The position numbers and the translations under genes were made by a program. Below the pieces are notes generated by a model. The model was given only the letters and a program-made list of their open reading frames with translations, had not been told where the DNA came from and made no database searches. From NCBI GenBank assembly GCA_016125225.1, contig WGME01000009.1:1-64000 (forward strand): DNA of 64,000 nucleotides, in the 5' to 3' direction. Shown one piece after another: positions 52,524-64,000 of this stretch (positions are counted from its first letter, which is position 1; the number at the start of each line of letters is the position of its first letter). The stretch is from a bacterium. Its GTDB lineage: Bacteria; Planctomycetota; Planctomycetia; Planctomycetales; Planctomycetaceae.

Positions 52524-54895
52524 TGCAGGTGGTGTCACTCTTCAAAATCAGCCTGTATGCTCTGACGGCTTTAGCGGCCTGGATGCTGGGGAGCGCGGAA
52601 AACGGTTGGATTCCGTATATCACGCTACCCGTGCTGATCGCGGCCTATCTCGTGATCGAATCCAAGCCCGGGCGGTCCTTACCTCCGGGACCAGCCAATT
52701 TTCTGGGGGCATTGGCCGTCGCTGCCGCCGCGTGGGAATTCTCCTTCCCCGATAAGGAAGCCAAGTTGCTTTCCGGGGCTCACCTCCTGGTCTATGCCAC
52801 CTGGATTGTGATGTTCCAGGAAAAAACCTACCGCATGTACTGGTGGGTGATGGGCCTGGGTGTCCTGCAGGTCGCCGTGGCGTCGGTTCTCTCTCCGGGG
52901 CCGTGGTTTGGCTTGTATCTGGTCGTTTACATCTGCGGCGCGCTGTGGACGATGAGTATCGCTTCTCTGTACCAAGTGCAGCAGTTGTATGGGTCCGGTC
53001 AGGTTGGCTGGCAGTGGGAAACGCCATTGACCAACGGCCATAGTCCGTCCGGTGAAATCGCATCTATCATGGTTCTTCCTGCAGTCCAGCACGATGAATC
53101 TCAGCAATGGCTCTCGCGAAGATTCTTTGGTGGGATGCTGATCCTCACATCGATGTCGGTCGGTGTGTCGGCGGCATTCTTCGCCTTCACGCCCCGTGTC
53201 TGGTTCGGGCCGCAAAACATCTTTGGGGACGAAACAATCGAAGGGCTGACCGACCGCAAATCGACCACCGGGTTTGCTCGTGAAGTCCGACTCGGTGAAT
53301 TGGGCGAAATTCTGGAAAGTCTGGAACCGGTCTTCTCGGTGACCTGTGTCGATGCGCTCACGGAAGAACCTGTCACCCTGGAGGCTCTGTCGCAGCGTCT
53401 CGGCATGGAAGAGCCCTACTTCCGCGGTGCCGTGATGACCGAATATGAACGCGGCAACTGGTATCCCGAGCGAAATGATCAGCCGGTGCGGATGAGCCGC
53501 ATTTTCAATAAGCCGGGGATTCGCCAGGAAGTGGTAATGGAACCCACGGTCGAGGAAGTGTTGTTTTGTGTCGGCACGCCAGCCGCCGCCGAAATGCTGT
53601 CGCGACGTGAAGACATTTTCCTGCATCTCTCAACCGGCATCATGGTTCGCGAGACACGGCCGGAATCACGCGAGCGCGTGCACTACATCTCATATGTGGA
53701 ACCAATTTCCGAGGAGTTGCGACGCGTGCGAGGCACACCGGTGGCACGTGGACTCTGGTGGCAGAATATCGAGCGGTCTTATCTACGGCGGACACAGTTT
53801 TTCGATCAGCGACGGTTTCCGGTGCTGACGGCTTTGGGCCAGCAGCTTGCCAAAGACCTGCAGAATCAACTGGGCCATGAACCGACACCTTATGAAATTG
53901 CCCAGCACTTTGAATATTACCTGCGAGACAGCGGCGGGTTCGGCTACACCCTCAATTTGTCCGTGGTCGATCCATCGATCGACCCGGTCGAAGACTTTTT
54001 GCAGAACCGGAAAGAAGGACACTGCGAATACTTCGCTTCCACTTTGACGCTGCTGCTCCGTTCGGTGGGCATTCCCGCCCGACTCGTCAGCGGTTTTAAG
54101 GGGGGCGACTACAATCAGCTGCGGGGGGTATGGGAGGTCAAGGAATGCCATGCCCATGCCTGGGTGGAAGCCTGGACGGGTAACGATGTCTGGATCACAT
54201 TGGACCCCACACCGGGTCTGGCACGGCAGGAAACCATTGCCGATGTTTCCAGCAAAATTGGTTTCTGGGGCAAGCTACGATCTTCCTCATCCATGATGTG
54301 GGAAGACTATGTGGTCAATATCAATCTGCAACGTCAGAAGCAGTCGCTGTATCGACCGTTGCAGGAATTCTTCAGCAAGCTGGTCGCCTTAAGCAAGCGT
54401 GTCTTTGGCTCCTGGGAATCGTTCTGGAACAGCCTGGTCTATGTCGCCACGCATCCTTCCGAATGGCTGAGCATTACGGGTGGCATTCTCACTTTTGTGC
54501 TGCTGCTCTCGTCCTTTTTGTTCGTGCGATTCTGCCAATGGCTCTGGAAATTTCTGACAGACTCGGGGTTTCGCCTCTCCTGGTGGGAAGCCTCTCAGCC
54601 CATGCCTTTGGCCGTGGTCTTTTATGAGCGCTTTCTGAAGTCGCTGAAGAAGCTGGGTATTCAGCGAGCACCCAGCGAGACGCCGCTCGAATTCGCACAG
54701 AGTCTGGAAGAACGGTTCCGGACTATCACGCCCGATGGCGCACTGCGGGAATTACCCGAGCGTGTCAGTCGTGCATTTTATTCCGTACGCTATGGCGGCG
54801 AGGAACTACCACCGACCGAGCGCGACTGGCTCGAACAACAGCTGGCACAACTCGAAGCCGTCGTTCAGCCCCGGCACAAGCCCGCCCCAGCCTGA
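52523..54895 (+). CDS. TgpA-like membrane transglutaminase
   Basis: A run of about six membrane helices (residues 5-230) is followed by a transglutaminase-like domain with Cys501 (EGHCEYFAS), His545 (AHAWVEAW) and Asp561 (LDPTPG), a complete catalytic triad. A further helix lies near 660 (GGILTFVLLLSSFLFV), followed by a C-terminal DUF4129-like tail. This is the TgpA architecture (790 residues). It starts on the last base of the DUF58 stop (TGATG), so translation is coupled. Confidence 0.9.
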   Translation: MQVVSLFKISLYALTALAAWMLGSAENGWIPYITLPVLIAAYLVIESKPGRSLPPGPANFLGALAVAAAAWEFSFPDKEAKLLSGAHLLVYATWIVMFQEKTYRMYWWVMGLGVLQVAVASVLSPGPWFGLYLVVYICGALWTMSIASLYQVQQLYGSGQVGWQWETPLTNGHSPSGEIASIMVLPAVQHDESQQWLSRRFFGGMLILTSMSVGVSAAFFAFTPRVWFGPQNIFGDETIEGLTDRKSTTGFAREVRLGELGEILESLEPVFSVTCVDALTEEPVTLEALSQRLGMEEPYFRGAVMTEYERGNWYPERNDQPVRMSRIFNKPGIRQEVVMEPTVEEVLFCVGTPAAAEMLSRREDIFLHLSTGIMVRETRPESRERVHYISYVEPISEELRRVRGTPVARGLWWQNIERSYLRRTQFFDQRRFPVLTALGQQLAKDLQNQLGHEPTPYEIAQHFEYYLRDSGGFGYTLNLSVVDPSIDPVEDFLQNRKEGHCEYFASTLTLLLRSVGIPARLVSGFKGGDYNQLRGVWEVKECHAHAWVEAWTGNDVWITLDPTPGLARQETIADVSSKIGFWGKLRSSSSMMWEDYVVNINLQRQKQSLYRPLQEFFSKLVALSKRVFGSWESFWNSLVYVATHPSEWLSITGGILTFVLLLSSFLFVRFCQWLWKFLTDSGFRLSWWEASQPMPLAVVFYERFLKSLKKLGIQRAPSETPLEFAQSLEERFRTITPDGALRELPERVSRAFYSVRYGGEELPPTERDWLEQQLAQLEAVVQPRHKPAPA

Positions 54896-54937
54896 TAGTG
54901 TCCCCGTCTTCTGCATGCACAACCAGGTTTGTTGAAC

Positions 54938-55510
54938 ATGGTTTATCTCAACCGCATCTATACCAAAACCGGTGATGATGGTACGACAGCGCTCGGGGAT
55001 GGCACACGCCTTTCCAAAACCCATGCCCGCATTACGGCTTATGGTGGTGTCGATGAGTTGAATGCCGTCCTGGGACTGGCCTGTCTGCATGCGCCCTCCA
55101 CCGGCTTCGCCACACCATTGCGACAGATCCAGAATGATCTGTTCGATCTGGGGGCGGATCTCTGCATTCCGGAAACCGATGCTCCGACCGACTATCCTCC
55201 ATTACGCGTGACCACACGGCAGGTGGAACAGTTAGAGCAGTGGATTGATGCGGCGACGGCGAAACTCGAACCGCTGACGAGTTTTACTCTGCCCGGTGGC
55301 ACACCGTTGGCGGCCCATTTCCATTTGGCTCGCACGGTCTGCCGACGAGTCGAGATTGGGGTCGTTCGGCTGGCAGAAACAGAGTCCATCAATCCGCTGG
55401 TGCTGCAATACCTGAATCGACTTTCGGATCTGTTGTTCGCCTGGGCCCGCCTCGCGAATGATAACGGCCGCGGCGATGTGTTATGGATACCGGGCGGAAA
55501 AGCGGAGTGA
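54938..55510 (+). CDS. PduO-type ATP:cob(I)alamin adenosyltransferase
   Basis: The 190-residue protein carries the signature TKTGDDGTTALGDG, the following YGGVDELNAVLG, and the C-terminal RRVE ... LNRLSDLLFAWAR with Asn-Arg-Leu-Ser-Asp at the cobalamin/ATP site. It forms adenosylcobalamin from cob(I)alamin and ATP. Start at the ATG before VYLNRIYTKTG; a TTG three codons earlier is possible. B12-dependent enzymes are not in the window. Confidence 0.92.
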   Translation: MVYLNRIYTKTGDDGTTALGDGTRLSKTHARITAYGGVDELNAVLGLACLHAPSTGFATPLRQIQNDLFDLGADLCIPETDAPTDYPPLRVTTRQVEQLEQWIDAATAKLEPLTSFTLPGGTPLAAHFHLARTVCRRVEIGVVRLAETESINPLVLQYLNRLSDLLFAWARLANDNGRGDVLWIPGGKAE

Positions 55511-55590
55511 CGACGGGCCACATGGTGGCAGACAAGTCACCTGTCACGTTCCGTACGAACATAAGGTCTCAGGCACGTCATCCGTCGCGG

Positions 55591-57075
55591 TTATTCAGTG
55601 ACGACGGCGGCTTGCCAGCCCGCGAGAAGCTGCGTCGTCAGGCTGTCGACAAGTCCTCGATGCGCAGCGTCATTCGCGATGTTGGTGTTTTCCTGCGGGT
55701 CGGTCTGATGATCGTACAGTTCAACCGAGACCAACTGCTTGGGGTTGTTGCGCTCCACCCACCTTGTGAAGCGATAGCGATCGGTCCGCATTGAATAACC
55801 CATCAAGGCCGTTCCCTGGAACGCGCGGGGATACTGGCTGAAAGCCACCGTCTTGGCGATCGCAGCGGGATCATGCAGCACGCGAACCAGACTGGTGCCT
55901 TCCAAATGCTTCGGCAACGGCAAGCCGCATAGCTCCGCGAGGGTCGGATAAATATCGACGAACTCGGCAAGCGATTCAGTCTGTTGGCCCGCGGTCTTCA
56001 GCCCCGGAACAGCGATAATGAGTGGCGTGTGCGTATCATTCTCGACATTGCTGTGCTTGCACCAGGCGCCATGCTCGCCGAGTTTCCAGCCATGATCACC
56101 CCAGAGGACCACGATGGTCTTCTCTGACAGCTTCAACCGATCGAGTTCATCGAGAACCCGGCCGAGTTGGGCATCCATATAACTGATCGCGGCGTAATAC
56201 CCATGCTTGAGTTGCCGGGCCAGATCATCGGGAATGGGCCCCGTGGGAATACCGTGATAAGCCCGCAGCTCACCGCCCGGCAACACGGCATATTCGGGAG
56301 CATCATGCGGTGGGTACGGGTTGGGAGCCAAGTTGATCGCAGCCGGGTCGTACAAGTCCCAATACTTCTTCGGGGCCACGAACGGCAGATGGGGGCGAAT
56401 GAAGCCCACACCCAGCCAAAAGGGCTGCTGCTCGGCACGCTCACGCAATGCGGCGACGGCCATGTCTGCCAAGGCACCGTCGTGGAAGTAATTATCGGGA
56501 ACATCGGCCCCTTCAAACGCCGGCCCATAATTGCGAACCTTGCCGCCCTTCTTTTTCTTGGGAGCGGTCTTCGAAGCCTCAATCTTGGCTTTCACAATGG
56601 CCATGTTCTCTGGTAGGCCATACGTGCCATGGCCACCCTTGGGGGAAGTCCAGGGAGTCGACCACGACGGCGGGTCATCGAATCCGCCGTGGTACAACTT
56701 GCCCATGCCTTGCACGAAGTAGCCCTGTTGACGAAAGAGTTGCGGCAGCGTGACCACGTCAGGCAAGGCCGTCCGAAAGTGCGTTTCCAGATCCCAGACT
56801 TTCGTGGTATCGGGCCGCGTGCCCGTTAACAGGCTGGAACGCGACGGCGAGCAGACCGCTTGTTGACAGTAGGCCCGCCGAAACGTCACTCCGCGTTGCG
56901 CCAAACGGTCGAGGTTGGGAGAATGCACATACTCGGCACCATAGGCACCGAATTCTGGCCGCAGGTCATCGACCGCGATGAACAACACATTGAACGGTTG
57001 AGACGGCTCCGCCGCAAACACCGCTGGAGCGACAGAGACACACAGCGCGTTCATGAGCAGCAAGACACGAATCAT
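55591..57075 (-). CDS. exported sulfatase, iduronate-2-sulfatase-like
   Basis: A signal peptide (VLLLMNALCVSVAPAVFAAE) precedes the sulfatase fold: metal site DDLRPEFG, formylglycine motif CSPSRSSLLTG whose Cys would be converted to formylglycine, the Asp-His pair near DHGWKLGEHGAW, and a C-terminal beta region ending near residue 494. It matches the planctomycete iduronate-2-sulfatase-type proteins used on sulfated polysaccharides. No sulfatase-maturing enzyme is adjacent. Confidence 0.93.
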   Translation of the reverse strand: MIRVLLLMNALCVSVAPAVFAAEPSQPFNVLFIAVDDLRPEFGAYGAEYVHSPNLDRLAQRGVTFRRAYCQQAVCSPSRSSLLTGTRPDTTKVWDLETHFRTALPDVVTLPQLFRQQGYFVQGMGKLYHGGFDDPPSWSTPWTSPKGGHGTYGLPENMAIVKAKIEASKTAPKKKKGGKVRNYGPAFEGADVPDNYFHDGALADMAVAALRERAEQQPFWLGVGFIRPHLPFVAPKKYWDLYDPAAINLAPNPYPPHDAPEYAVLPGGELRAYHGIPTGPIPDDLARQLKHGYYAAISYMDAQLGRVLDELDRLKLSEKTIVVLWGDHGWKLGEHGAWCKHSNVENDTHTPLIIAVPGLKTAGQQTESLAEFVDIYPTLAELCGLPLPKHLEGTSLVRVLHDPAAIAKTVAFSQYPRAFQGTALMGYSMRTDRYRFTRWVERNNPKQLVSVELYDHQTDPQENTNIANDAAHRGLVDSLTTQLLAGWQAAVVTE

Positions 57076-57127
57076 GATGTAGCACCACGGAGCAGGACGG
57101 GAAGAACCGCAAGCGAGACCGCATCAC

Positions 57128-57163
57128 AAAAACCCCATCTGGCAGATGCTAGCTGGGGTTTTT
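57128..57163 (-). terminator. intrinsic terminator of the TPR-protein gene
   Basis: AAAAACCCCA and TGGGGTTTTT arms form a hairpin 16 bases beyond the stop of the leftward gene at 57179, with Ts on both sides, so it could work in both directions. Confidence 0.7.
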
Positions 57164-57178
57164 GATCACTCACAGAGT

Positions 57179-59080
57179 TCAACTGTTCGTCGATTCGGTT
57201 TCATCGGCGAGCGATTCACCGCTCAGCAGCTTGACCAACTGCGGCGACAGTTCGTCGTTGGGCTGCAACTTCGAGACGACTTCCAGCTCGGCCTTCGCCT
57301 CGTCTGTATACCCCAACGTCAGGTAGTGATACGCCAGCAGGAAGCGGGCATCGGCGGCATCGGGATGGGTGTTGCTAAACTCTTCCAGCGTTCGCAGTTG
57401 CTTGGCGTAGGTTTCCTCGTTGGGATACAGGCTTTTCAGCGTGTCCCAGTCCCAACCCGGCCCCGCGGCCAGCACGGCATAGATGGTGCCCGCGGCATCG
57501 TTGTAGTCCTGCTTCGCAAACAGCACGAGTCCACGGAATTCATGCAGGACAGGATCGCCGGGCAACTCCTGAATCGCCTCATTCACCAGCTTCAACGCGT
57601 CATCATACATACCCGCCTTGAATGCCAGTCGGCCTTGATCAAACTTCTCAACCGCGGCCTTGGTCTTGGGATCCTCTACCGGTGGGTTCGGCACTGGTGG
57701 CTGGCCCGACTCCGTCGTTGAGGCATCGACTGTCACGTTCACATTGACCGGCGCACTGGTAGTGGTTGTCGGTGGTGGGGTCACGGGGATGGGTTGCGAA
57801 TAGTCATAGATGATGGTCGTCGAGGTGGTCATCGGCACCGAGCAGTAGGGGTTCACGTAGACATAGTTGGGTGACGACAGCAGCCAACCCGTGGCCAGGC
57901 CCGTTGCATAGGCCGCCGGTGCGTAATAAGACGACGGCGGCCAATAGTTCCAGTAGCCCTGATGCCACCCGTAGTGGTACTGGTAAGTGGGGGCATTCCA
58001 CGGCTGCCCGTACCACGGTCGGTTATTGACGACGGGGCCATTATAAATGTTGTTGTTGATGGTGGGGGCGAACACGTTGTTCCCCGCGGCCACGTTGATT
58101 CTGTTGCCGTTATTGCTGCCGACATTCACTCCCACGCCGAGGTTGCCATTGTTGATAACCGGCCGAGATTCATAACTGGGGCGGGTGGGCCGGTTGGCAT
58201 ACCACGGCTGGTTGCCGCCGATGTTGGTGCTGTTATCGATGTTGATGCCGGGCCGATTGGTGATCTTGGTTTTATCGCGATCCACAATGCCCGTTTGATT
58301 GCCCGTATTGATGTTTGGCCGATTTCCAATATTCGTATCGTTGCCAATGCCCGGCTTCGTCTGATTGCCAGTGTTGATGTTCGGACGGTTACCAATTGCC
58401 GGTCGATTCCCCGGCGTGACATTCGGACGATTGGCAATGTTCCCCGTTCCTGGTAAGGCAGGCTTGGTATTGCCGGGAAGTGTAGTCGGACGATTCCCCG
58501 GCGTGATATTCGGCCGATTGGTAAGATTGTTCCCGCCACCCGGCAAATTCGTTCCCGGCGTATTGCCGCCGAGGTTGGGGCGATTCCCGGGTGTGATGTT
58601 CGGTCGGTTGCTGCCCAGGTTGCCTGGGATCTGACCGCTACTGCTGCCGGGCTTATTCGAAGGGAGAAAGCCCGGGCGACTCACGGCGTTGCTTCCCCCC
58701 GATGGCCGCTGCCCCAAGTTGGCATTTGACGAGCCAAGGTTCGGACGATTGCCCCCGCTGCTGGGCAATTTGCTGCTCGCGTTACCACTGCCACCTATCG
58801 GTCGATTGCCACCCAGGTTGGTCTTTCCTGGCGATCGAGAACCTCCTCCGAGTGCGTTTCCGCCACTGAACGATGGGGTCGCGGAGAGACTGGGTTTGCT
58901 GGTGGGCTTGGAACCTTTGTTCGGCAGACCACCGCCTCCCCCCAGATTGGAAGCACCGCCGCTGCGACCTCCAGCCGAAGGGCTGCGGCCGCCACCACTG
59001 CTACCACGCGGCAACGCCCAGACATCGCCCGCACATAACGCCAGCACGAGTGTCAAAGAGATCCAATGATAACGGGTCAT
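57179..59080 (-). CDS. exported Gly/Asn-rich repeat protein with C-terminal TPR domain
   Basis: After a signal peptide (HWISLTLVLALCAGDVWA) the 633-residue protein has a Gly/Ser-rich region, then a tract of repeats of the type NRPNITPGN, NRPNVTPGN and NRPNINTGN, a Tyr/Trp-rich segment (YQYHYGWHQGYWNYWPP), a short Thr/Pro stretch, and a C-terminal tetratricopeptide domain (about 480-630). This looks like a surface-exposed filamentous or adhesive protein with a protein-binding end; no family was recognised for the middle. ATG chosen with GGGAG seven bases upstream. Confidence 0.8.
   Translation of the reverse strand: MTRYHWISLTLVLALCAGDVWALPRGSSGGGRSPSAGGRSGGASNLGGGGGLPNKGSKPTSKPSLSATPSFSGGNALGGGSRSPGKTNLGGNRPIGGSGNASSKLPSSGGNRPNLGSSNANLGQRPSGGSNAVSRPGFLPSNKPGSSSGQIPGNLGSNRPNITPGNRPNLGGNTPGTNLPGGGNNLTNRPNITPGNRPTTLPGNTKPALPGTGNIANRPNVTPGNRPAIGNRPNINTGNQTKPGIGNDTNIGNRPNINTGNQTGIVDRDKTKITNRPGINIDNSTNIGGNQPWYANRPTRPSYESRPVINNGNLGVGVNVGSNNGNRINVAAGNNVFAPTINNNIYNGPVVNNRPWYGQPWNAPTYQYHYGWHQGYWNYWPPSSYYAPAAYATGLATGWLLSSPNYVYVNPYCSVPMTTSTTIIYDYSQPIPVTPPPTTTTSAPVNVNVTVDASTTESGQPPVPNPPVEDPKTKAAVEKFDQGRLAFKAGMYDDALKLVNEAIQELPGDPVLHEFRGLVLFAKQDYNDAAGTIYAVLAAGPGWDWDTLKSLYPNEETYAKQLRTLEEFSNTHPDAADARFLLAYHYLTLGYTDEAKAELEVVSKLQPNDELSPQLVKLLSGESLADETESTNS
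58250..58620 (-). repeat. degenerate tandem repeats encoding NRPN-type units
   Basis: About eight units of 24-40 bases encode variants of NRPN(I/V)(T/N)(P/T)GN. Codon use between units differs, so the repeat is old at DNA level but conserved at protein level. Confidence 0.6.
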
Positions 59081-59154
59081 GAAACGACTCCCAGCAGAGG
59101 GGGCATGGAGGCTGTTCGAGTGTACCAACCTGATACCTGAGGCCTGACACCTTG

Positions 59155-60054
59155 TTACTTCTTTGTAAACTTCACTTCAGCATCAGGCAGAAGTTGACCG
59201 GCAACTTCGCGATTGGTGATTTTCAGGGTCAGCGATTTCCCTTGCAGCGAGTAGTCATAAACTCCGCCGCCAAGTTGACCGATGGGAGTCGCCCCACTGG
59301 ACAGGACTGACCAGCCCGTTTCAGTCTTATCCCACACACCGCTACCATGTCCGCCTGCTGAATCGAAAAACCACGAGCGAATCGTTTCATCGATCGGGTC
59401 CCAGCCAATGAGCTGCAAGACGGTAAAGGGTTCGCCCTCTTTGGGGGTTACGAGATAGCGGAATTCCAGAAAGTTACGGTTGAGTTTCCAGTCGGCGGTC
59501 AGATCCACCTTGGCGGCGTCATCCGCGGCGGTCCATTCGCCGGTTAAGGCATCAAGTTGAGCCAGCGGATTGACCCGTTGTTCCGGCGCTTCGACCGTGG
59601 GCAAGGCTCCCAGATCGCGGACGCTGGCCAGTTGCCATTCCTTGCCGGTCTTGGTCCAGACGGCGGTGTAACGACTGCGGTCTATCAACCCATCGGCACT
59701 GGTGAACTGCAGGATGCCGTCCTGCAAGCCGACATCGGGCTTCAGCATTCGCACCGTCACATCGGTGATTTCCAGCTTGGTTCCTTGAAGTTCTTCCGCC
59801 TCGGCCGCCATCAGCGATTTGATGGCATTGCGGCCGCTGTAATGCTCGCCGGTGCTGGCCGTGTAGTCGGCGTCTTCCGCCCAGAACTGTGCAAAGCGGT
59901 TCGTATCGCCAGCATTAAATGCAGCCGCATAAGCTTTGATGGCAGCCGTGATACCGGCTTCGCCTTCCTGTGCCTGACCCGATGCAGCACCCGCGAGAAC
60001 CACACACAGCGTCATACCAGTTAACAGGGCCTTGCGAATTGCGCTTGTCACCAT
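59155..60054 (-). CDS. exported SnoaL-like / SgcJ-EcaC family protein
   Basis: A signal peptide (ALLTGMTLCVVLAGAASGQAQ) is followed by a SnoaL-like/DUF4440 cone fold (about 35-160: ITAAIKAYAAAFNAGD, FWAEDADYTASTGEHYSGRNAI) and a second beta-rich domain (170-299) of unknown type. SnoaL-like folds serve many small-molecule reactions or binding roles, so the function is open. The ATG at 60054 has GGGAG six bases upstream; an in-frame ATG lies two codons earlier. Confidence 0.8.
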   Translation of the reverse strand: MVTSAIRKALLTGMTLCVVLAGAASGQAQEGEAGITAAIKAYAAAFNAGDTNRFAQFWAEDADYTASTGEHYSGRNAIKSLMAAEAEELQGTKLEITDVTVRMLKPDVGLQDGILQFTSADGLIDRSRYTAVWTKTGKEWQLASVRDLGALPTVEAPEQRVNPLAQLDALTGEWTAADDAAKVDLTADWKLNRNFLEFRYLVTPKEGEPFTVLQLIGWDPIDETIRSWFFDSAGGHGSGVWDKTETGWSVLSSGATPIGQLGGGVYDYSLQGKSLTLKITNREVAGQLLPDAEVKFTKK

Positions 60055-60255
60055 GCTCATCTCCCACACCGTAGGCTTGCACCGAGTTGTTCAGCAGTGG
60101 TGTTCACTCTGCCACGCTGCCACATGAATTACAAGGAGTGATTGTCGGCACTTCCCCGCTTCGGGACGGATTTCGCCTTTCCTTCAGTTTTCTTTCTGCG
60201 GTCGTTTGAGGCGGCCCGAGGCTCTTCACCAGAGCTCTCTTATTATCAGACTTCT

Positions 60256-60299
60256 CGAAAAACAATAGCCCTGCTCACACAAGACTGCACGAGCAGGGC
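60256..60299 (-). terminator. intrinsic terminator of the OsmC gene
   Basis: GCCCTGCTC and GAGCAGGGC form a perfect 9-base-pair stem (14-base loop), followed leftward by TATTGTTTTTC. It lies about 30 bases beyond the OsmC stop. Confidence 0.72.
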
Positions 60300-60327
60300 C
60301 GTTTGGTTTTGATTCATTGAATCAAGG

Positions 60328-60756
60328 CTATTCCAAAGCAGCGTCCAGGGTAATCTCGGCCTTGAACAGTTTGGAGACTGGGCAACCCGCTTTGGCTTTG
60401 TTGGCGAGCTCGGTGAAGACGGCCGGGTCGGCACCAGGGACTTTCGCCCGCAGCGTGAGGTGGATTTTGGTGATCGCGTAACCGTCCGGCACCTGTTCCA
60501 GGGTTACGGCGGCGGTGGTCTCCATCTTCTCTGCGGTCAGTTTCGCTTCACCGAGAATCAGTGACAATGCCATGGTGAAGCAACTCGCATGAGCTGCCCC
60601 AATTAGTTCTTCCGGGTTGCTGCCCTTCTGGCCTTCAAAGCGGCTGGAAAAGCCATAGGGATAATTGTCGAGCGCCCCGGTTTCGGTGGATATGGCACCG
60701 CGACCATCCTTGATGCCCCCCTGCCAGACCGCCGACCCTTTGCGTGTAATTTTCAT
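60328..60756 (-). CDS. OsmC/Ohr-family peroxiredoxin-like protein
   Basis: The 142-residue protein has the family's two redox cysteines: HASCFTMALS and AGCPVSKL. It begins with KITRKGSAVW as in OsmC proteins, which detoxify organic hydroperoxides with thiols. Start is the second ATG (60756), placed eight bases after AAGGAG; the first ATG is only two bases from it. Confidence 0.92.
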   Translation of the reverse strand: MKITRKGSAVWQGGIKDGRGAISTETGALDNYPYGFSSRFEGQKGSNPEELIGAAHASCFTMALSLILGEAKLTAEKMETTAAVTLEQVPDGYAITKIHLTLRAKVPGADPAVFTELANKAKAGCPVSKLFKAEITLDAALE

Positions 60757-60860
60757 CGTCATTGCTCCTTGTCATGTGCGGGACTTCCCCTGCGGAGGAT
60801 TATCCCGCTTCCGTCACCACAGAAGCAAGCCGCTTACTCGATTGCGGACCATCAACCGCA

Positions 60861-62522
<1,662 letters not shown>

Positions 62523-62646
62523 AAAGGCTGCCCGATATCTCTGGGGTTTTCCGAAAGTCCGCATGCGTCGGACCATGGCAATTCTAGTGAAATTGCCCAG
62601 CGGTTGCCGCTGAGTCTCCGCTGGCTGGTTCGCAACACCGCAACGA

Positions 62647-62675
62647 TTGGCTCACAACCATGCGGCGGCTACACT
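62647..62675 (+). promoter_or_regulatory. candidate promoter of xylA
   Basis: TTGGCT and TACACT are 17 bases apart; the ATG of xylA is 78 bases downstream. Overlapping ACTATAAG could be a shifted -10. Confidence 0.45.
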
Positions 62676-62753
62676 ATAAGCAGCGAGATTATCCCATTTC
62701 CCCGTGGTCGGGTTCTGACCGCTGGTTCAGCAGCACACCTGTAGGTCTACATC

Positions 62754-64000
<1,247 letters not shown>

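Overview
The window reads as chromosomal DNA of a Planctomycetota bacterium, most likely class Planctomycetia. The evidence is the gene content: a PVC-type membrane-bound dehydrogenase fused to a CxxCH haem domain, an iduronate-2-sulfatase-like sulfatase, Tat-exported beta-propeller and FAD proteins beginning SRRxF, a secreted DUF11-repeat protein, a secondary-lipid (Pfa-like) synthase, a GspE-type ATPase with membrane segments, and GC-rich palindromes between genes. No rRNA, tRNA, CRISPR array, insertion sequence or prophage was seen. Gene density is high, and several convergent pairs end within 0 to 10 bases of each other.

Layout. 1-7.6 kb: an operon with the 3' part of a polyketide / polyunsaturated-fatty-acid-type synthase (ACP, C45 Ntn-hydrolase acyltransferase, ketoreductase, two hot-dog dehydratases), an SDR that has lost its catalytic residues, and a GH3-family acyl-adenylating enzyme. 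7.9-12.1 kb: GspE/PilB-like ATPase, CvpA-like membrane protein and a short UvrC. 12.2-19.6 kb: PVC-type haem dehydrogenase, DUF11 surface protein and TolC-like outer-membrane protein. 19.8-30.3 kb: two divergent operons. The leftward one encodes a pentahaem cytochrome c, a cytochrome b with two H-X13-H helices and a decahaem cytochrome c. The rightward one encodes a NuoE-NuoF fusion, a NuoG-like Fe-S protein carrying two cyclic-nucleotide-binding domains, and a four-[4Fe-4S] ferredoxin. It is followed directly by a class III nucleotidyl cyclase fused to a Ser/Thr kinase and then by a GGDEF protein.

36-40 kb: halogenase-like flavoprotein, MFS transporter, YchF and a degraded AbiEii toxin remnant. 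40.5-50.9 kb: secreted beta-propellers, a repeat protein, methyltransferases, FAD oxidoreductase and a glucose-dehydrogenase-like MDR enzyme, interrupted by a 1.15-kb gene-poor stretch rich in hairpins. 51-64 kb: DUF58 plus transglutaminase pair, cobalamin adenosyltransferase, sulfatase, Gly/Asn-rich TPR protein, SnoaL-like protein, OsmC, NAD synthetase and xylose isomerase (cut by the window end).

The best candidate for an undescribed system is the 19.8-33.7 kb block. It looks like an NAD(P)H-to-multihaem electron-transfer complex whose Fe-S subunit could sense a cyclic nucleotide made by the cyclase-kinase encoded next door. The second candidate is the 1-7.6 kb synthase operon, which combines two different acyl-transfer/amide-forming enzyme types with a Pfa-like synthase.
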